Source of the DNA: Cryobacterium sp. MP_M3
Lineage (GTDB): Bacteria; Actinomycetota; Actinomycetes; Actinomycetales; Microbacteriaceae
Length of the DNA stretch: 64,000 nt
Direction: 5' to 3'
Assembly: GCF_015752155.1 (NCBI RefSeq)
Contig: NZ_JADOVI010000003.1
Span: forward strand, 62,001 to 126,000
Position numbers and translations under genes: made by a program. Every line of letters begins with the position of its first letter. Within the stretch, counting starts at the first letter, position 1. Positions 1-8,628 of the stretch are shown piece after piece. The notes below the pieces were generated by a model. It did no database searches and was not told the origin of the DNA. It saw nothing but the letters and a program-made list of their open reading frames with translations.

Positions 1-514
1 CCTGCTGCAGCAGGCCGACCAGGACCCGGTTGGTGTTCTCCGCGGCGGACCCGCCGCGGAGCACGACGGCGTTGCCGCTCTTCAGCGCGATCGCGGCGAT
101 GTCGACGGTGACGTTGGGCCTGGCCTCATAGATGACCCCGACCACGCCGAAGGGCACCCGCACCTGGCTGATCCTGATGCCGTTGGGCAGGCTCCTCCCC
201 CGCACCACCTCCCCGATCGGGTCGGTGAGCAGGGCGATCTGCTCGACGGCGGCGGCCAGTCCTTCGATCCGGGCCTCGTCCAGCATGAGGCGGTCGAGCA
301 TCCCGGCGGACAGGGCGTTCTCGCGGCCGGCGGCCAGGTCGGCACGGTTGGCGGTGAGGATGTCGGGGACGTTCCCGCGCAGCGCGGCGGACACGGCGGA
401 CAGCGCCCGGTTCTTCACCTGGGTGGGTGCGGCGGCGAGGGCGACCGACGCCCGCCGGGACGCCTCGAGGATCGGCGTGAGCTGGACAGTTTCGGTCAGG
501 GTCTGTGAGGACAT
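1..514 (-). CDS. proA: Gamma-glutamyl phosphate reductase, N-terminal part (runs off the window)
   Basis: ProA reduces gamma-glutamyl phosphate to glutamate-5-semialdehyde with NADPH, the second step of proline synthesis in the cytoplasm. About 171 residues are visible, starting MSSQTLTETVQL and including the family stretches VKNRAL, GMLDRL, PFGVVGVIYEARPNVT and LRGGSAA; the remaining part with the catalytic Cys lies beyond position 1. The ATG at 514 is 9 bases downstream of the first proB stop on the same strand, so it is the last visible gene of the rplU-rpmA-obg-proB-proB-proA run. The identification rests on the translated sequence and on the gene order; the truncation is only the window edge. 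Confidence 0.95.
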   Translation of the reverse strand, partial: MSSQTLTETVQLTPILEASRRASVALAAAPTQVKNRALSAVSAALRGNVPDILTANRADLAAGRENALSAGMLDRLMLDEARIEGLAAAVEQIALLTDPIGEVVRGRSLPNGIRISQVRVPFGVVGVIYEARPNVTVDIAAIALKSGNAVVLRGGSAAENTNRVLVGLLQQ

Positions 515-523
515 CCCGGCAGT

Positions 524-1372
524 TTACGCGACGGGGCTGCCGGAGTGCTGGGTGGTCTGACCGGCGGGGCTGCCGGGCTGCACGGTGGACGCGCCGGAAC
601 TCGGTTCGAACCACGTTCCGACCAGGTCACCGCGGAGAGCCTCTGCGACCAGCGCCGTCGAGGTGACCAGGACGGCGGTGCCGGCGTCGGCCGCGATCCG
701 GGCCGCCGACACCTTGGTGCCCGCACCCCCGGTGCCCACACCGGAACGGCTTGCGCCGAATTCGACGCCGGGCAGCCGGTCGCCGGCCCCGACGTGCGAG
801 ATCGGCTCGGCGCCCGGCAGGTGCGGCGGGCGGGTGTAGAGAGCGTCGACGTCGCTGAGCAGCACGAGCAGGTCGGCCTTGATCAGGGTGGCGACGAGGG
901 CGGCGAGCCGGTCGTTGTCGCCGAACCGGATCTCGTGAGTCGCGACGGTGTCGTTCTCGTTGACGATCGGCAGGATGCGCAGCCCGAGCAGCCGGTCCAT
1001 GGCCCGGTGCGCGTTACTGCGGTGCGACGGGTTCTCGAGGTCGCCGGCCGTGAGGAGCACCTGGCCGGCGACGATGTCGTACCGGTCGAGGCTGTCCTGG
1101 TAGCGGAAGATCAGCAGGTTCTGGCCGACGGATGCCGCGGCCTGCTGGGTGGCCAGGTCGGTGGGCCGTTCGTCGAGCTGGAGGTAGGGCATGCCCGTGG
1201 CTATGGCTCCGGAGGACACGAGCACGATTTCCGCTCCGCGCCCGTGGGCCGTGGCGAGGGCGTCGACGAGTGGGGCGATCTGGCCGGCGTTCTCTCCGCT
1301 GATCGAGGACGATCCGACCTTGACGACGATGCGCGCCGCCGACGCGATCTCATTCCGTGCGAGCACGCTCAT
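524..1372 (-). CDS. proB: Glutamate 5-kinase, downstream copy
   Basis: Phosphorylates L-glutamate to gamma-glutamyl phosphate, the first and normally feedback-controlled step of proline synthesis. The 282-residue product shows the amino-acid kinase fold: VVKVGSSS near the N-terminus, VLVSSGA, the glutamate/nucleotide segments INENDTVAT and FGDNDRL, and GTGGAGTK late in the domain. It ends soon after the kinase domain, so the C-terminal PUA domain of the 367-residue E. coli enzyme is absent. Start chosen at ATG 1372 (MSVLARNE), 13 bases after the stop of the other proB copy; an upstream extension in frame has no family similarity. All recognisable active-site motifs are kept, so it does not look like a decaying duplicate. 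Confidence 0.93.
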   Translation of the reverse strand: MSVLARNEIASAARIVVKVGSSSISGENAGQIAPLVDALATAHGRGAEIVLVSSGAIATGMPYLQLDERPTDLATQQAAASVGQNLLIFRYQDSLDRYDIVAGQVLLTAGDLENPSHRSNAHRAMDRLLGLRILPIVNENDTVATHEIRFGDNDRLAALVATLIKADLLVLLSDVDALYTRPPHLPGAEPISHVGAGDRLPGVEFGASRSGVGTGGAGTKVSAARIAADAGTAVLVTSTALVAEALRGDLVGTWFEPSSGASTVQPGSPAGQTTQHSGSPVA

Positions 1373-1385
1373 TCCCTGGCCCGGG

Positions 1386-2195
1386 TCACAGGAGCGCGCG
1401 CCCCGGCGCCGTGGGCATCGGCTCGAACCAGGTGCCAACCTCTTCGCCGCGGAGGGCGTCCGCGGCGAGCCCGGTCGCGGTCACGAGCACCGCGGTGCCG
1501 GCGGACGCGGCCAGCCGGGCCGCCTTCACCTTGGTGCTGGCGCCGCCGGTTCCGACGCCGCCGGCCGCCTTGGTCGCCCCGAATTCCATGCCGGCGAGTT
1601 CCTCGTCGAAACCGATGTGATCGATCCGTTCGGCGCCGGGCAGGTGCGGGGGCTTGGTGTAGAGCGAGTCGACGTCGCTGAGCAGCAGCAGCAGGTCGGC
1701 CCGGATGAGCACCGACAGCATGGCCGCGAGGCGGTCGTTGTCACCGAACCGCAGACCGTAGGTTGCCACGGTGTCGTTCTCGTTGACGATCGGCATGATC
1801 CGGAGGTCGAGGAGCCGGTTCACCGCACGGCGGGTGTTGCTGCGGTGCGGCTCGTTGAGGAGGTCTCCCTCAGTGAGCAGCACCTGCCCCGCGGCGATGC
1901 CGTGCCGGTCCAGGGTCTCCTGGTAGCGGGCGGTCAGCACGTTCTGCCCCACGGAGGCGGCCGCCTGCTGGGTGGCCAGGTCGCTCGGCCGCCCGTCGAG
2001 GTTCAGATAGCTCATCCCGCTCGCGACGGCCCCGGAGGACACCAGGACCACCTCGACGCCGCGCCCGTGCGTTTCCGCGAGGGCTTCGATCAGCGGTGCG
2101 ATCTGGTCGGCGTTGTCACCGCTGATCGAGGAGGAACCGACCTTCACCACGATCCGCCGTGCGGAGGAGACCTGGGCGCGCGCTCTGGCGCTCAT
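1386..2195 (-). CDS. proB: Glutamate 5-kinase, upstream copy
   Basis: Second complete glutamate 5-kinase gene, 269 residues, lying directly upstream of the other copy. It has [50 protein letters not shown] and GTGGASTK, and again no PUA domain. By eye the two copies share roughly two thirds to three quarters of their residues over the whole kinase domain, with scattered differences, so the duplication is not recent. The ATG at 2195 overlaps the obg stop as ATGA, which suggests translational coupling and marks this as the copy in the ancestral obg-proB position. Which copy supplies the proline flux cannot be told from sequence. Confidence 0.93.
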   Translation of the reverse strand: MSARARAQVSSARRIVVKVGSSSISGDNADQIAPLIEALAETHGRGVEVVLVSSGAVASGMSYLNLDGRPSDLATQQAAASVGQNVLTARYQETLDRHGIAAGQVLLTEGDLLNEPHRSNTRRAVNRLLDLRIMPIVNENDTVATYGLRFGDNDRLAAMLSVLIRADLLLLLSDVDSLYTKPPHLPGAERIDHIGFDEELAGMEFGATKAAGGVGTGGASTKVKAARLAASAGTAVLVTATGLAADALRGEEVGTWFEPMPTAPGRALL

Positions 2196-3769
2196 TCGGA
2201 CTCGCCTTCCTGCTTTCCCTTCACCGGGATTGAACCGTCGCCGGTCACGTCGCCGTTGAATTCCTCTTCGCCGGTGGACCACATGCCGGCCTCGCGTTCG
2301 CGGATGAGTTCGGCGCGGGCAGCCGCCTTGGCGTCCATCCGCCCGAAGTACTCCTCGCGACGCTCGTTGCTCGTGCGGCGCTTGGAGTCGTCGAGCCGGG
2401 TATCCGTTCCGCGGGGCGCGGTGATCAGTTCGGCCGTGGACGTGAGCGTGGGCTCCCAGTCGAAGACGACTCCGTTGCCGGGGCCGATGATGACCGTCGA
2501 CCCGGCGATGGCGCCGGCCTTGAACAGTTCGTTCTCGATCCCGAGCTTGGCCAGCCGGTCCGCGAGGAAACCGACCGCTTCATCGTTGGTGAAGTCGGTC
2601 TGCTGCACCCAGCGTTCGGGCTTGGTGCCGATGATCCGGTAGATGTTGCCGAATGAACCACCCTCGACCTTGACGACGAAACCGCTGTCGTCGACGGCCT
2701 TGGGACGGATGACGATGCGCGGCTTGGCGGCCTGCGTCGCGGCGGCTTCGACCCGTCCGGCTTCGACGACCTCGGCCAGGGCGTAGTTGAGCGCGCGGAG
2801 GCCCTCGTGGCTGACCGTGGAGATCTCGAACACGCGGTATCCGCGCGCTTCGAGGTCGCCCTTGACGAAGTCCGCGAGTTCGCGGGCCTCCGGCACGTCG
2901 ATCTTGTTCAGCGCGATGAGCTGCGGCCGGTCGAGCAGCGGCTTCTGGCCTTCGGGGACCGGGTAGGCCGCCAGCTCGCCGAGGATGACGTCGAGGTCGC
3001 TGAGCGGGTCGCGGTCGGGGTCGAGGGTGGCGCAGTCGAGGATGTGCAGCAGGGCGGTGCAGCGCTCGACGTGGCGCAGGAACTCGAGCCCGAGCCCCTT
3101 GCCCTCGCTGGCACCCTCGATCAGGCCGGGAACGTCGGCGACGGTGTACCGCACCTCGCCGGCGTCGACGACGCCGAGGTTCGGGTGCAGGGTGGTGAAG
3201 GGGTAGTCGGCGATCTTGGGACGTGCGGCCGAGATCGCCGCGATCAGGCTGGACTTGCCGGCCGACGGGTAGCCGACAAGCGCCACATCCGCCACGGTCT
3301 TGAGCTCGAGCTGGATGTCGCCTTCCCAGCCGTAGGTGCCGAGGAGCGCGAAACCGGGCGCCTTGCGTTTGGTCGAGGCGAGGGCGGCATTGCCGAGCCC
3401 GCCCTGGCCGCCGGGCGCGACGACGATGCGGAAGCCGGGTTCCGTCATGTCGGCGAGTTCATTGCCCTCGGCGTCCTTGACGACGGTGCCCAGCGGCACG
3501 GACAGCTCCATCAGGTCGCTGGCATAGCCGGCACGGTGGTCGCCCATGCCGGGGCCGCCGTTGGAAGAGCTGCGGTGCGGCGAACGGTGGTAGCCGAGCA
3601 GCGTGGTCACCTGGGGGTCGGCCACGAGCACGATGTCGCCGCCGTTTCCGCCGTTTCCGCCGTCGGGGCCGGCGAGGGGCTTGAACTTCTCCCGCTTGAC
3701 GGAGACACAGCCGTTCCCTCCATTGCCCGCTCTCAGGTGCAGCGTGACGTGGTCAACGAACGTGGCCAT
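2192..3769 (-). CDS. obg: Obg family GTPase (CgtA), ribosome assembly
   Basis: Essential GTPase acting in late 50S ribosomal subunit assembly and stress control. The 525-residue protein has the glycine-rich Obg fold first ([33 protein letters not shown]), then the G domain with P-loop [20 protein letters not shown] and NKID, then the C-terminal OCT domain (roughly residues 360-440, [20 protein letters not shown]) and a charged tail found in actinobacterial members. The ATG at 3769 gives the invariant [15 protein letters not shown] start. It follows rplU and rpmA, the usual arrangement, and its stop overlaps the first proB start by ATGA. Confidence 0.97.
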   Translation of the reverse strand: MATFVDHVTLHLRAGNGGNGCVSVKREKFKPLAGPDGGNGGNGGDIVLVADPQVTTLLGYHRSPHRSSSNGGPGMGDHRAGYASDLMELSVPLGTVVKDAEGNELADMTEPGFRIVVAPGGQGGLGNAALASTKRKAPGFALLGTYGWEGDIQLELKTVADVALVGYPSAGKSSLIAAISAARPKIADYPFTTLHPNLGVVDAGEVRYTVADVPGLIEGASEGKGLGLEFLRHVERCTALLHILDCATLDPDRDPLSDLDVILGELAAYPVPEGQKPLLDRPQLIALNKIDVPEARELADFVKGDLEARGYRVFEISTVSHEGLRALNYALAEVVEAGRVEAAATQAAKPRIVIRPKAVDDSGFVVKVEGGSFGNIYRIIGTKPERWVQQTDFTNDEAVGFLADRLAKLGIENELFKAGAIAGSTVIIGPGNGVVFDWEPTLTSTAELITAPRGTDTRLDDSKRRTSNERREEYFGRMDAKAAARAELIREREAGMWSTGEEEFNGDVTGDGSIPVKGKQEGESE

Positions 3770-3797
3770 GGGGTGCCCCTTTCAGGTGGCGAAAACA

Positions 3798-3828
3798 CGT
3801 CAGGGCGAGCCAAAGGCCCGCCCTGACG
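3798..3828 (-). terminator. Hairpin between rpmA and obg
   Basis: A perfect 10-bp inverted repeat (CGTCAGGGCG / CGCCCTGACG) with an 11-base loop lies in the 77-bp gap between the rpmA stop and the obg start. There is no T-run after it on the minus strand, so it is more likely a partial terminator or processing site lowering obg relative to the two ribosomal protein genes than a full stop. The function is inference. Confidence 0.5.
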
Positions 3829-3846
3829 TTCAAGAGTTGTGGATGC

Positions 3847-4104
3847 CTACGCGGCAGCCACCACGATGTTGACGACCTTGCGGCCGCCCTTGGCGCCGAA
3901 CTCAACCGAGCCGGACTCCAGGGCGAAGAGCGTGTCGTCTCCACCGCGGCCGACGTTGACGCCGGGGTGGAAGTGCGTGCCGCGCTGACGAACGATGATC
4001 TCGCCCGCGCTGACAACCTGACCACCGAAACGCTTCACGCCGAGGCGCTGAGCGTTGGAGTCGCGACCGTTGCGAGTGGAACTCGCACCTTTTTTGTGTG
4101 CCAT
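3847..4104 (-). CDS. rpmA: 50S ribosomal protein L27
   Basis: Large-subunit protein whose N-terminal tail reaches the peptidyl-transferase centre. The 85 residues begin [20 protein letters not shown] and continue with the family stretches [13 protein letters not shown] and [11 protein letters not shown]; length matches the family. There is no N-terminal presequence of the cleaved Firmicutes type: the protein starts directly at AHKKG. It lies 19 bp after rplU and before obg, the usual order. Confidence 0.98.
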   Translation of the reverse strand: MAHKKGASSTRNGRDSNAQRLGVKRFGGQVVSAGEIIVRQRGTHFHPGVNVGRGGDDTLFALESGSVEFGAKGGRKVVNIVVAAA

Positions 4105-4123
4105 CTGTTCTTCTCCTCAGGCC

Positions 4124-4432
4124 TTAGGCGATGCCGGTGACCTGAACGCGCGTGAGCTCCTGACGGTGCCCCTGACGCTTCTTGTACCCGGTCTTGTTCT
4201 TGAACTTCTGGATGACGATCTTCGGACCACGGAGGTCGTTGAGGACCTCGGCGGTAACCGTGACCTTTGCCAGCGACTTCGAGTCAGAGGTGATCTTGTC
4301 GCCGTCGACGAGAAGCACGGCGGCCAGCTCGACGTTGCCGTCCTTATCAGCCTTGATTCGGTCCATCGTGACGATGGTCCCGACCTCTACCTTCTCCTGC
4401 CGCCCACCGGCGCGCACAACTGCGTAAACCAC
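4124..4432 (-). CDS. rplU: 50S ribosomal protein L21
   Basis: Large-subunit ribosomal protein binding 23S rRNA. The 102-residue sequence starts [18 protein letters not shown] and ends with the diagnostic basic segment [15 protein letters not shown]. First gene of the rplU-rpmA-obg-proB-proB-proA operon. It is preceded by a leader of about 135 bases from the promoter I propose at 4575-4603, long enough to hold a ribosomal-protein leader structure; I did not recognise a specific known leader motif. Confidence 0.98.
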   Translation of the reverse strand: MVYAVVRAGGRQEKVEVGTIVTMDRIKADKDGNVELAAVLLVDGDKITSDSKSLAKVTVTAEVLNDLRGPKIVIQKFKNKTGYKKRQGHRQELTRVQVTGIA

Positions 4433-4574
4433 GTTACGTACCTAACTCTGGGGAGCCGTGAGGCCCCGATTCCTAAGATGGAAAGTTACTGCGTTGAACG
4501 GGCCAAGTCGGCTCGTCGCTGTCAGAAAACCTTGGTGACCGCGCGGGCTCAGGCCCATCGCACACCAACAATCG

Positions 4575-4603
4575 ACTTTAGCTGATCCTCCTGCCCCGGT
4601 CAA
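4575..4603 (-). promoter_or_regulatory. Promoter of the rplU-rpmA-obg-proBA operon
   Basis: On the minus strand TTGACC (4603-4598) and TAAAGT (4580-4575) are separated by exactly 17 bases, a good match to the housekeeping sigma consensus. The predicted transcription start is near 4568, giving a leader of about 135 bases before the rplU ATG at 4432. Confidence 0.7.
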
Positions 4604-4618
4604 ACCGAACCGGGAACA

Positions 4619-4633
4619 TAGAATCTGGTGATG
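4619..4633 (+). promoter_or_regulatory. -10 box and leaderless start of the DUF4031 gene
   Basis: TAGAAT at 4619-4624 is followed after six bases by ATG at 4631, so transcription is predicted to begin at the start codon. There is no convincing Shine-Dalgarno sequence, which supports a leaderless mRNA and decides between the GTG at 4628 and the ATG at 4631. Confidence 0.55.
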
Positions 4634-4921
4634 ACCGTATTGATCGACCGTCCGATGTGGCCCGCCCACGGTACCATCTGGTCCCATCTGGTCAGCGACA
4701 CCTCGCTGGACGAATTGCACGCCTTCGCGGCCGCCAACGAGATCCCCCGGCGCGGATTCGACCTTGACCACTATGACGTGCCCGAGCACCTCTACGGCGT
4801 CCTGGTGGCCGCAGGGGCTCATCCGGTCGGCAACCGGGAGCTGGTGCTGCGCCTGCGGGCCAGCGGGCTCAGAGTGACGGCCAGGGAGCGCGCGACCCGT
4901 CAGGAGCACTCTGGCTCCTAG
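4631..4921 (+). CDS. DUF4031 domain protein
   Basis: A 96-residue protein with the DUF4031 pattern: MTVLIDRPMWPAHGTIWSHL at the N-terminus, then FAAANEIPRRGFDLDHYDVP and a C-terminal basic RLRASGLRVTARER. Function is unknown for the family; members are small cytoplasmic proteins common in Actinobacteria. It is monocistronic, divergent from rplU and convergent with rne. The ATG at 4631 is preferred because a -10 box lies six bases upstream (leaderless); the in-frame GTG at 4628 is the alternative. The identification is from recollection of the family pattern. Confidence 0.85.
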   Translation: MTVLIDRPMWPAHGTIWSHLVSDTSLDELHAFAAANEIPRRGFDLDHYDVPEHLYGVLVAAGAHPVGNRELVLRLRASGLRVTARERATRQEHSGS

Positions 4922-4962
4922 CCGGCGGCGCCCCGCCCCCGCGCACCGCAGCCGTTAACGAG

Positions 4963-5011
4963 AGGCGACCGATGAAGGCCGGGCCGAAGCCGTGTCCTCC
5001 ATCGGTCGCCT
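4963..5011. terminator. Hairpin between convergent DUF4031 and rne genes
   Basis: Perfect 12-bp inverted repeat (AGGCGACCGATG at 4963-4974, CATCGGTCGCCT at 5000-5011) in the 102-bp gap between two converging genes. The loop of 25 bases can itself pair partly. It is suited to end transcription from both sides, although no T-run is present. Confidence 0.55.
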
Positions 5012-5023
5012 GGGGCGGAATCG

Positions 5024-7699
5024 CTACTGCTGAGCGCCGTGCCCGGGGGTCACGATGGGCTGCACCGTGGCGGTCGAGCCGCCGGCGGTGGTGACGCGGC
5101 GGCTGCGCGAACGACCCTGGCCGGGCTGTTTCGGCTCGGGGAGAGCCTCGAGCACGGAGTCGAGGAGCTGGTCGGTGACCTGCTTGCTGACCGTGCGCCG
5201 GCTGCGCGGGGACTTCTTCACCGGGATGTCGAGGATTGCCACCGACTCCGAGGCGTCGTCGATCAGGGGCACGGATGCCGCCGCCTCCACTTCGCCGACC
5301 GTGACCGGGGCAGACGTCGCCGTCTCGGTCGTCGCCGTCTCGGTCGTCGCAGTCTCGGTCGTCGCAGTCTCGGTCGCTTGCGTCCCGACCGCCGCCGCGT
5401 CGACCGCCGCCGCGATCGGGTTGGCCTCGATGGCCGGGACGACCGCGATGGAACCGGTCAGCGAGCGGGTGATGGTGCGTGCCGCGATCAGCGCGAGGGC
5501 GTGCTTGGCGTCCTCGGTGATCCCGTGCGTGCCGACAGTTGACTTGACCGGCTCCGACTGCTGCGCGCCGGCGCCGCGGTGACCGTTGTCGCCGCCCCGG
5601 TGGCCGTTGTCGCCGCCGCGGCTGCCAGTGTCCCCGTTACCGCCGTTGCCGCCGGATTTGCTGCGCGGGCGACGTTCCATGGCGGGCTGCGCCGTCTGGC
5701 GGTGCTTGACGACCGGGTCGTGGTGGATGATGATTCCCCGGCCGGCGCAGGCTTCACAGTTCTCGCTGAACGATTCGAGCAGTCCGAGGCCGAGCTTCTT
5801 GCGGGTCATCTGCACGAGGCCCAGCGAGGTGACTTCGGCCACCTGGTGCTTGGTGCGGTCACGGCTGAGGCATTCGAGCATCCGCCGGAGCACGAGGTCC
5901 CGGTTGGTCTCGAGCACCATGTCGATGAAGTCGACGACGATGATGCCGCCGATGTCGCGCAGGCGCAGCTGGCGCACGATCTCCTCGGCCGCTTCGAGGT
6001 TGTTCTTGGTGACGGTCTCTTCGAGGTTTCCGCCGGAGCCGACGAACTTGCCCGTGTTGACGTCGACGACCGTCATGGCTTCGGTGCGGTCGATCACGAG
6101 GGATCCGCCCGACGGCAGCCAGACCTTGCGGTCGAGGGCCTTCTCGATCTGCTCGGAGATGCGGTATTCGTCGAAGGCGTCGACGTCGCCCTCGTAACGC
6201 TCGACGCGCTCGACCAGGTCGGGGGCCACCTGGCGCAGGTAGGCCTCGATGACCTCGCGCGAGTCGTCGCCGGAGATGACCATCTTCTGGAAGTCCTCGT
6301 TGAAGACATCCCGCACGATCTTGATCAGCAGGTCGGGCTCGCTGTGCAGCAGGGCCGGCGCCTGGACCGTGTCGACCTGCTTGGCGATGGACGCCCACTG
6401 GGTGGTGAGACGGTTCACGTCGAGGGTGAGCTGCTCGTCGGTGGCACCCTCGGCAGCGGTGCGCACGATGACGCCGACGTTGTCGGGGAGAACCTCCTTG
6501 AGGATCTTCTTCAGCCGGGCGCGCTCGGTGTCGGGCAGCTTGCGGCTGATCCCGTTCATCGAACCGTTGGGCACGTAGACGAGGTAGCGGCCCGGCAGCG
6601 AGACCTGGCTGGTCAGGCGCGCGCCCTTGTGGCCGATCGGGTCCTTGGTCACCTGGACGAGCACCTTGTCGCCCGGCTTCAGCGCGAGTTCGATCCGGCG
6701 GGCCTGGCTGCTGTTGCCCGAGCTCTCGGCGGCGGCATCCCAGTCGACCTCGCCGGAGTACAACACGGCGTTGCGGCCGCGGCCGATGTCGACGAACGCG
6801 GCTTCCATGCTGGGGAGCACGTTCTGCACGCGGCCGAGGTAGACGTTGCCGATCAGTGAGGCATCCTGGTTCTTCGCCACGTAGTGCTCGACGAGAACGC
6901 CGTCTTCGAGGACGCCGATCTGAATCTTGTTGTGCTTGGCGCGCACGACCATGACCCGGTCGACGGCCTCACGGCGGGCGAGGAACTCGGCCTCCGTGAT
7001 CACGGGGCGGCGGCGGCCTGCATCGCGGCCATCGCGGCGGCGCTGCTTCTTGGCCTCGAGCCGGGTGGATCCCTTGATCCGCTGGGGCTCGGTGATCAGT
7101 TCGGGTTCGCGCGGGGTGCGCACCCGCACGACGGTGTTCGCCGGGTCGTCTGAGCCGGAGCGCCCTTCGTCGCCGGTGCGGCGGCGGGCCCGGCGGCGCA
7201 CGGTCGACGCTTCATCGCCGTCGTCGTCCTGGTCCTGGCGGTAACCGTCCTGGCGGAGGTTGTCCTGGCGGAAGCCGTCCTGGCGGGCGGTGCCCTGGCG
7301 CGCAGCGGTGCGGGCCGGGAGCGGGAGGATGTTCGGTGCCTGGAAGAGGAGAGAAGTCGACGGGCGTCGCACCTCGGGCTGCTCGACGGGCGGGGTGGTG
7401 AGGTCCACGGTGGGTTCCTGTTCCGCTGGGGTCTGGGGCTGGGCCTCGAAAGCGGAGTTCGATTCGGCCGGCTCATCGGTGGTGGTCGCGGCGCTCGTCC
7501 GCGCCGTGCTGGTCCTGGTCGCGCGGGTCGTCGAGGCCGTTGCCGGCGCCGCCGCCTCAGGGGGCTGCACGGCATCCGTCACGGCGGGCTGTGGCTCTGC
7601 GGCCACTTCCGGCGTGGTCGGCGCGGCCGCGGATGCCCGTCGGGTCCTGCGACCGCCGAACAATCCCTTGCGCTTCTTGATTTCGTTGTCTTCCACCAT
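5024..7699 (-). CDS. rne: Ribonuclease E/G family endoribonuclease
   Basis: Main single-strand endoribonuclease of mRNA decay and rRNA/tRNA processing. The 891-residue product has a long low-complexity N-terminal region (about 1-250), an S1 domain (about 255-345, KIQIGVLEDGVLVEHYV), then the catalytic core with IDRTEAMTVVDVNTGKFVG and GGIIVVDFIDM carrying the metal-binding Asp residues, and the zinc-link CEACAGRG near residue 647. A second low-complexity tail follows. Both tails carry tandem repeats (see repeats at 5316 and 7232). The ATG at 7699 is chosen for AAGGAG ten bases upstream. Disordered tails on both sides of the core are typical of actinobacterial members. It sits between ndk and rplU as in Mycobacterium. 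Confidence 0.96.
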   Translation of the reverse strand: MVEDNEIKKRKGLFGGRRTRRASAAAPTTPEVAAEPQPAVTDAVQPPEAAAPATASTTRATRTSTARTSAATTTDEPAESNSAFEAQPQTPAEQEPTVDLTTPPVEQPEVRRPSTSLLFQAPNILPLPARTAARQGTARQDGFRQDNLRQDGYRQDQDDDGDEASTVRRRARRRTGDEGRSGSDDPANTVVRVRTPREPELITEPQRIKGSTRLEAKKQRRRDGRDAGRRRPVITEAEFLARREAVDRVMVVRAKHNKIQIGVLEDGVLVEHYVAKNQDASLIGNVYLGRVQNVLPSMEAAFVDIGRGRNAVLYSGEVDWDAAAESSGNSSQARRIELALKPGDKVLVQVTKDPIGHKGARLTSQVSLPGRYLVYVPNGSMNGISRKLPDTERARLKKILKEVLPDNVGVIVRTAAEGATDEQLTLDVNRLTTQWASIAKQVDTVQAPALLHSEPDLLIKIVRDVFNEDFQKMVISGDDSREVIEAYLRQVAPDLVERVERYEGDVDAFDEYRISEQIEKALDRKVWLPSGGSLVIDRTEAMTVVDVNTGKFVGSGGNLEETVTKNNLEAAEEIVRQLRLRDIGGIIVVDFIDMVLETNRDLVLRRMLECLSRDRTKHQVAEVTSLGLVQMTRKKLGLGLLESFSENCEACAGRGIIIHHDPVVKHRQTAQPAMERRPRSKSGGNGGNGDTGSRGGDNGHRGGDNGHRGAGAQQSEPVKSTVGTHGITEDAKHALALIAARTITRSLTGSIAVVPAIEANPIAAAVDAAAVGTQATETATTETATTETATTETATSAPVTVGEVEAAASVPLIDDASESVAILDIPVKKSPRSRRTVSKQVTDQLLDSVLEALPEPKQPGQGRSRSRRVTTAGGSTATVQPIVTPGHGAQQ
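5316..5375 (-). repeat. Four 15-bp tandem repeats in the rne 3' part
   Basis: Four consecutive 15-bp units (gtcgccgtctcggtc, the last two with one changed base) encode repeated TETAT in the C-terminal disordered tail of RNase E. The two identical pairs suggest recent slippage, so copy number probably varies between strains. Confidence 0.85.
7232..7291 (-). repeat. Four 15-bp degenerate repeats in the rne 5' part
   Basis: Units of 15 bp beginning gtcctggcgg encode a five-residue Arg-Gln-Asp-rich repeat (RQDGF, RQDNL, RQDGY) in the N-terminal disordered region of RNase E. An Arg-rich repeated segment could help RNA or membrane contact; that role is inference. Confidence 0.75.
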
Positions 7700-7932
7700 C
7701 ACTGGTGCGCTCCTTGACCGGTTTTGGGCGACCGCGCCACCCATCCGGCTACTCTCTCGTGCGAGGTTTTTGCTTGCGCAAAAGCCCCGGGAATCCTCTT
7801 CGTTCGCAACCGGCTCTTGGCTCTGGCTGCTAATACCTTTGGTCGTGGGACCAATGAATCTGGGCTTTCGCTGCCCATTAGGCCTTCTCTGGCATCGGCT
7901 TGAGCGCGGCTCAAGCGACTTCTTCGATTATC
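7700..7932 (-). promoter_or_regulatory. Long structured rne leader
   Basis: About 230 bases without a gene precede rne. On the minus strand GATAAT (7932-7927) is a possible -10, giving a leader of roughly 220 bases. It contains at least three small hairpins: GCTTGAGC/GCTCAAGC (7898-7916), TTGGTC/GACCAA (7839-7854) and TTTTGC/GCAAAA (about 7769-7784). In E. coli a structured rne leader mediates autoregulation by RNase E; the same here is an inference from architecture, not from sequence similarity. Confidence 0.45.
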
Positions 7933-7964
7933 GCATGCATTCTCAGGAAGACGCGCGAGGCGCA

Positions 7965-7982
7965 TGGCATAATCCGAGGGTG
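7965..7982 (+). promoter_or_regulatory. Extended -10 and leaderless start of the VKOR gene
   Basis: TGGCATAAT (7965-7973) is an extended -10 element; the GTG at 7980 lies six bases downstream, where transcription should start. This favours a leaderless mRNA from GTG 7980 over the upstream in-frame ATG at 7935, which would lie before the promoter. Confidence 0.6.
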
Positions 7983-8579
7983 CCCCAGCCCGAGACGTCC
8001 AAGCGCCCCGTCGGGCTCGCAATCTTCCTCATCATCGGCGGTTTGATCGCCCTGACCGCGGCCTTCCTACTCACCCTCGACAAGATCCACATCCTCGAGG
8101 ACCCCCAGGCCCAGCTCTCCTGCAACTTCAGTGTGCTCGTGGGCTGCAGCACCAACCTGGGCTCGTGGCAGGGCGCGATCTTCGGCTTCCCGAACCCGCT
8201 GATCGGCCTGATCGGCTGGACCGTCGTGATCACGATCGGGGCCGGCATCCTCGCCGGAGCCCGGTTCGCCCGCTGGTTCTGGATCGGTCTCAACGTGGGA
8301 GTCACCGGCGCGATCGCCCTGGTGGTCTGGCTGATGGGCCAGAGCTTCTTCGTGCTCGACGTGCTCTGCCCGTGGTGCATGGTGACCTGGGTCGTGACCA
8401 TTCCGGTCTTCCTCGCGGTCACGCTGCACAACCTCACGGAGGGAAACCTGCCAGCCCCTGCCGCTGTGCGTCGCCTCGCCTCCGGCGCCTATTCCTGGAT
8501 AGTCGTGATCACGATCGGCTGCTATCTCGTCGCCGCGGCCATCGCCCAGGTGCAGATGGACTTCCTGCACCGGCTCTGA
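7980..8579 (+). CDS. Vitamin K epoxide reductase (VKOR) family membrane protein
   Basis: Bacterial VKOR proteins re-oxidise disulfide-forming thioredoxin-like partners outside the membrane and pass electrons to quinone. The 199-residue protein has about five hydrophobic segments, a loop Cys pair (SCNFSVLVGCS), the conserved NPLIGLIGW segment and the redox CPWC motif in VLDVLCPWCMVTW. GTG 7980 is chosen as start because a strong extended -10 ends at 7973; ATG 7935 would add 15 residues. The gene is divergent from rne and has no partner DsbA gene nearby, so its substrate is encoded elsewhere. Confidence 0.92.
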   Translation: MPQPETSKRPVGLAIFLIIGGLIALTAAFLLTLDKIHILEDPQAQLSCNFSVLVGCSTNLGSWQGAIFGFPNPLIGLIGWTVVITIGAGILAGARFARWFWIGLNVGVTGAIALVVWLMGQSFFVLDVLCPWCMVTWVVTIPVFLAVTLHNLTEGNLPAPAAVRRLASGAYSWIVVITIGCYLVAAAIAQVQMDFLHRL

Positions 8580-8628
8580 CCTGCCTCGAACCTCCCGGCC
8601 TGCCTTGCGTCGTGGTGAGACGGACTCA

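Noticed and set aside
1372-1386. Possible frameshift splitting one proB into two halves
   Set aside because: Both halves contain the complete set of kinase motifs, so they are two genes, not one broken gene.
545-2642. Plus-strand frames over the proB pair
   Set aside because: Antisense to two intact kinase genes; repeated similar segments in the frame simply mirror the proB duplication.
7260-7979. N-terminal extension of the VKOR frame back to 7260
   Set aside because: It runs antisense through the rne 5' region and crosses the promoter; the real start is GTG 7980.
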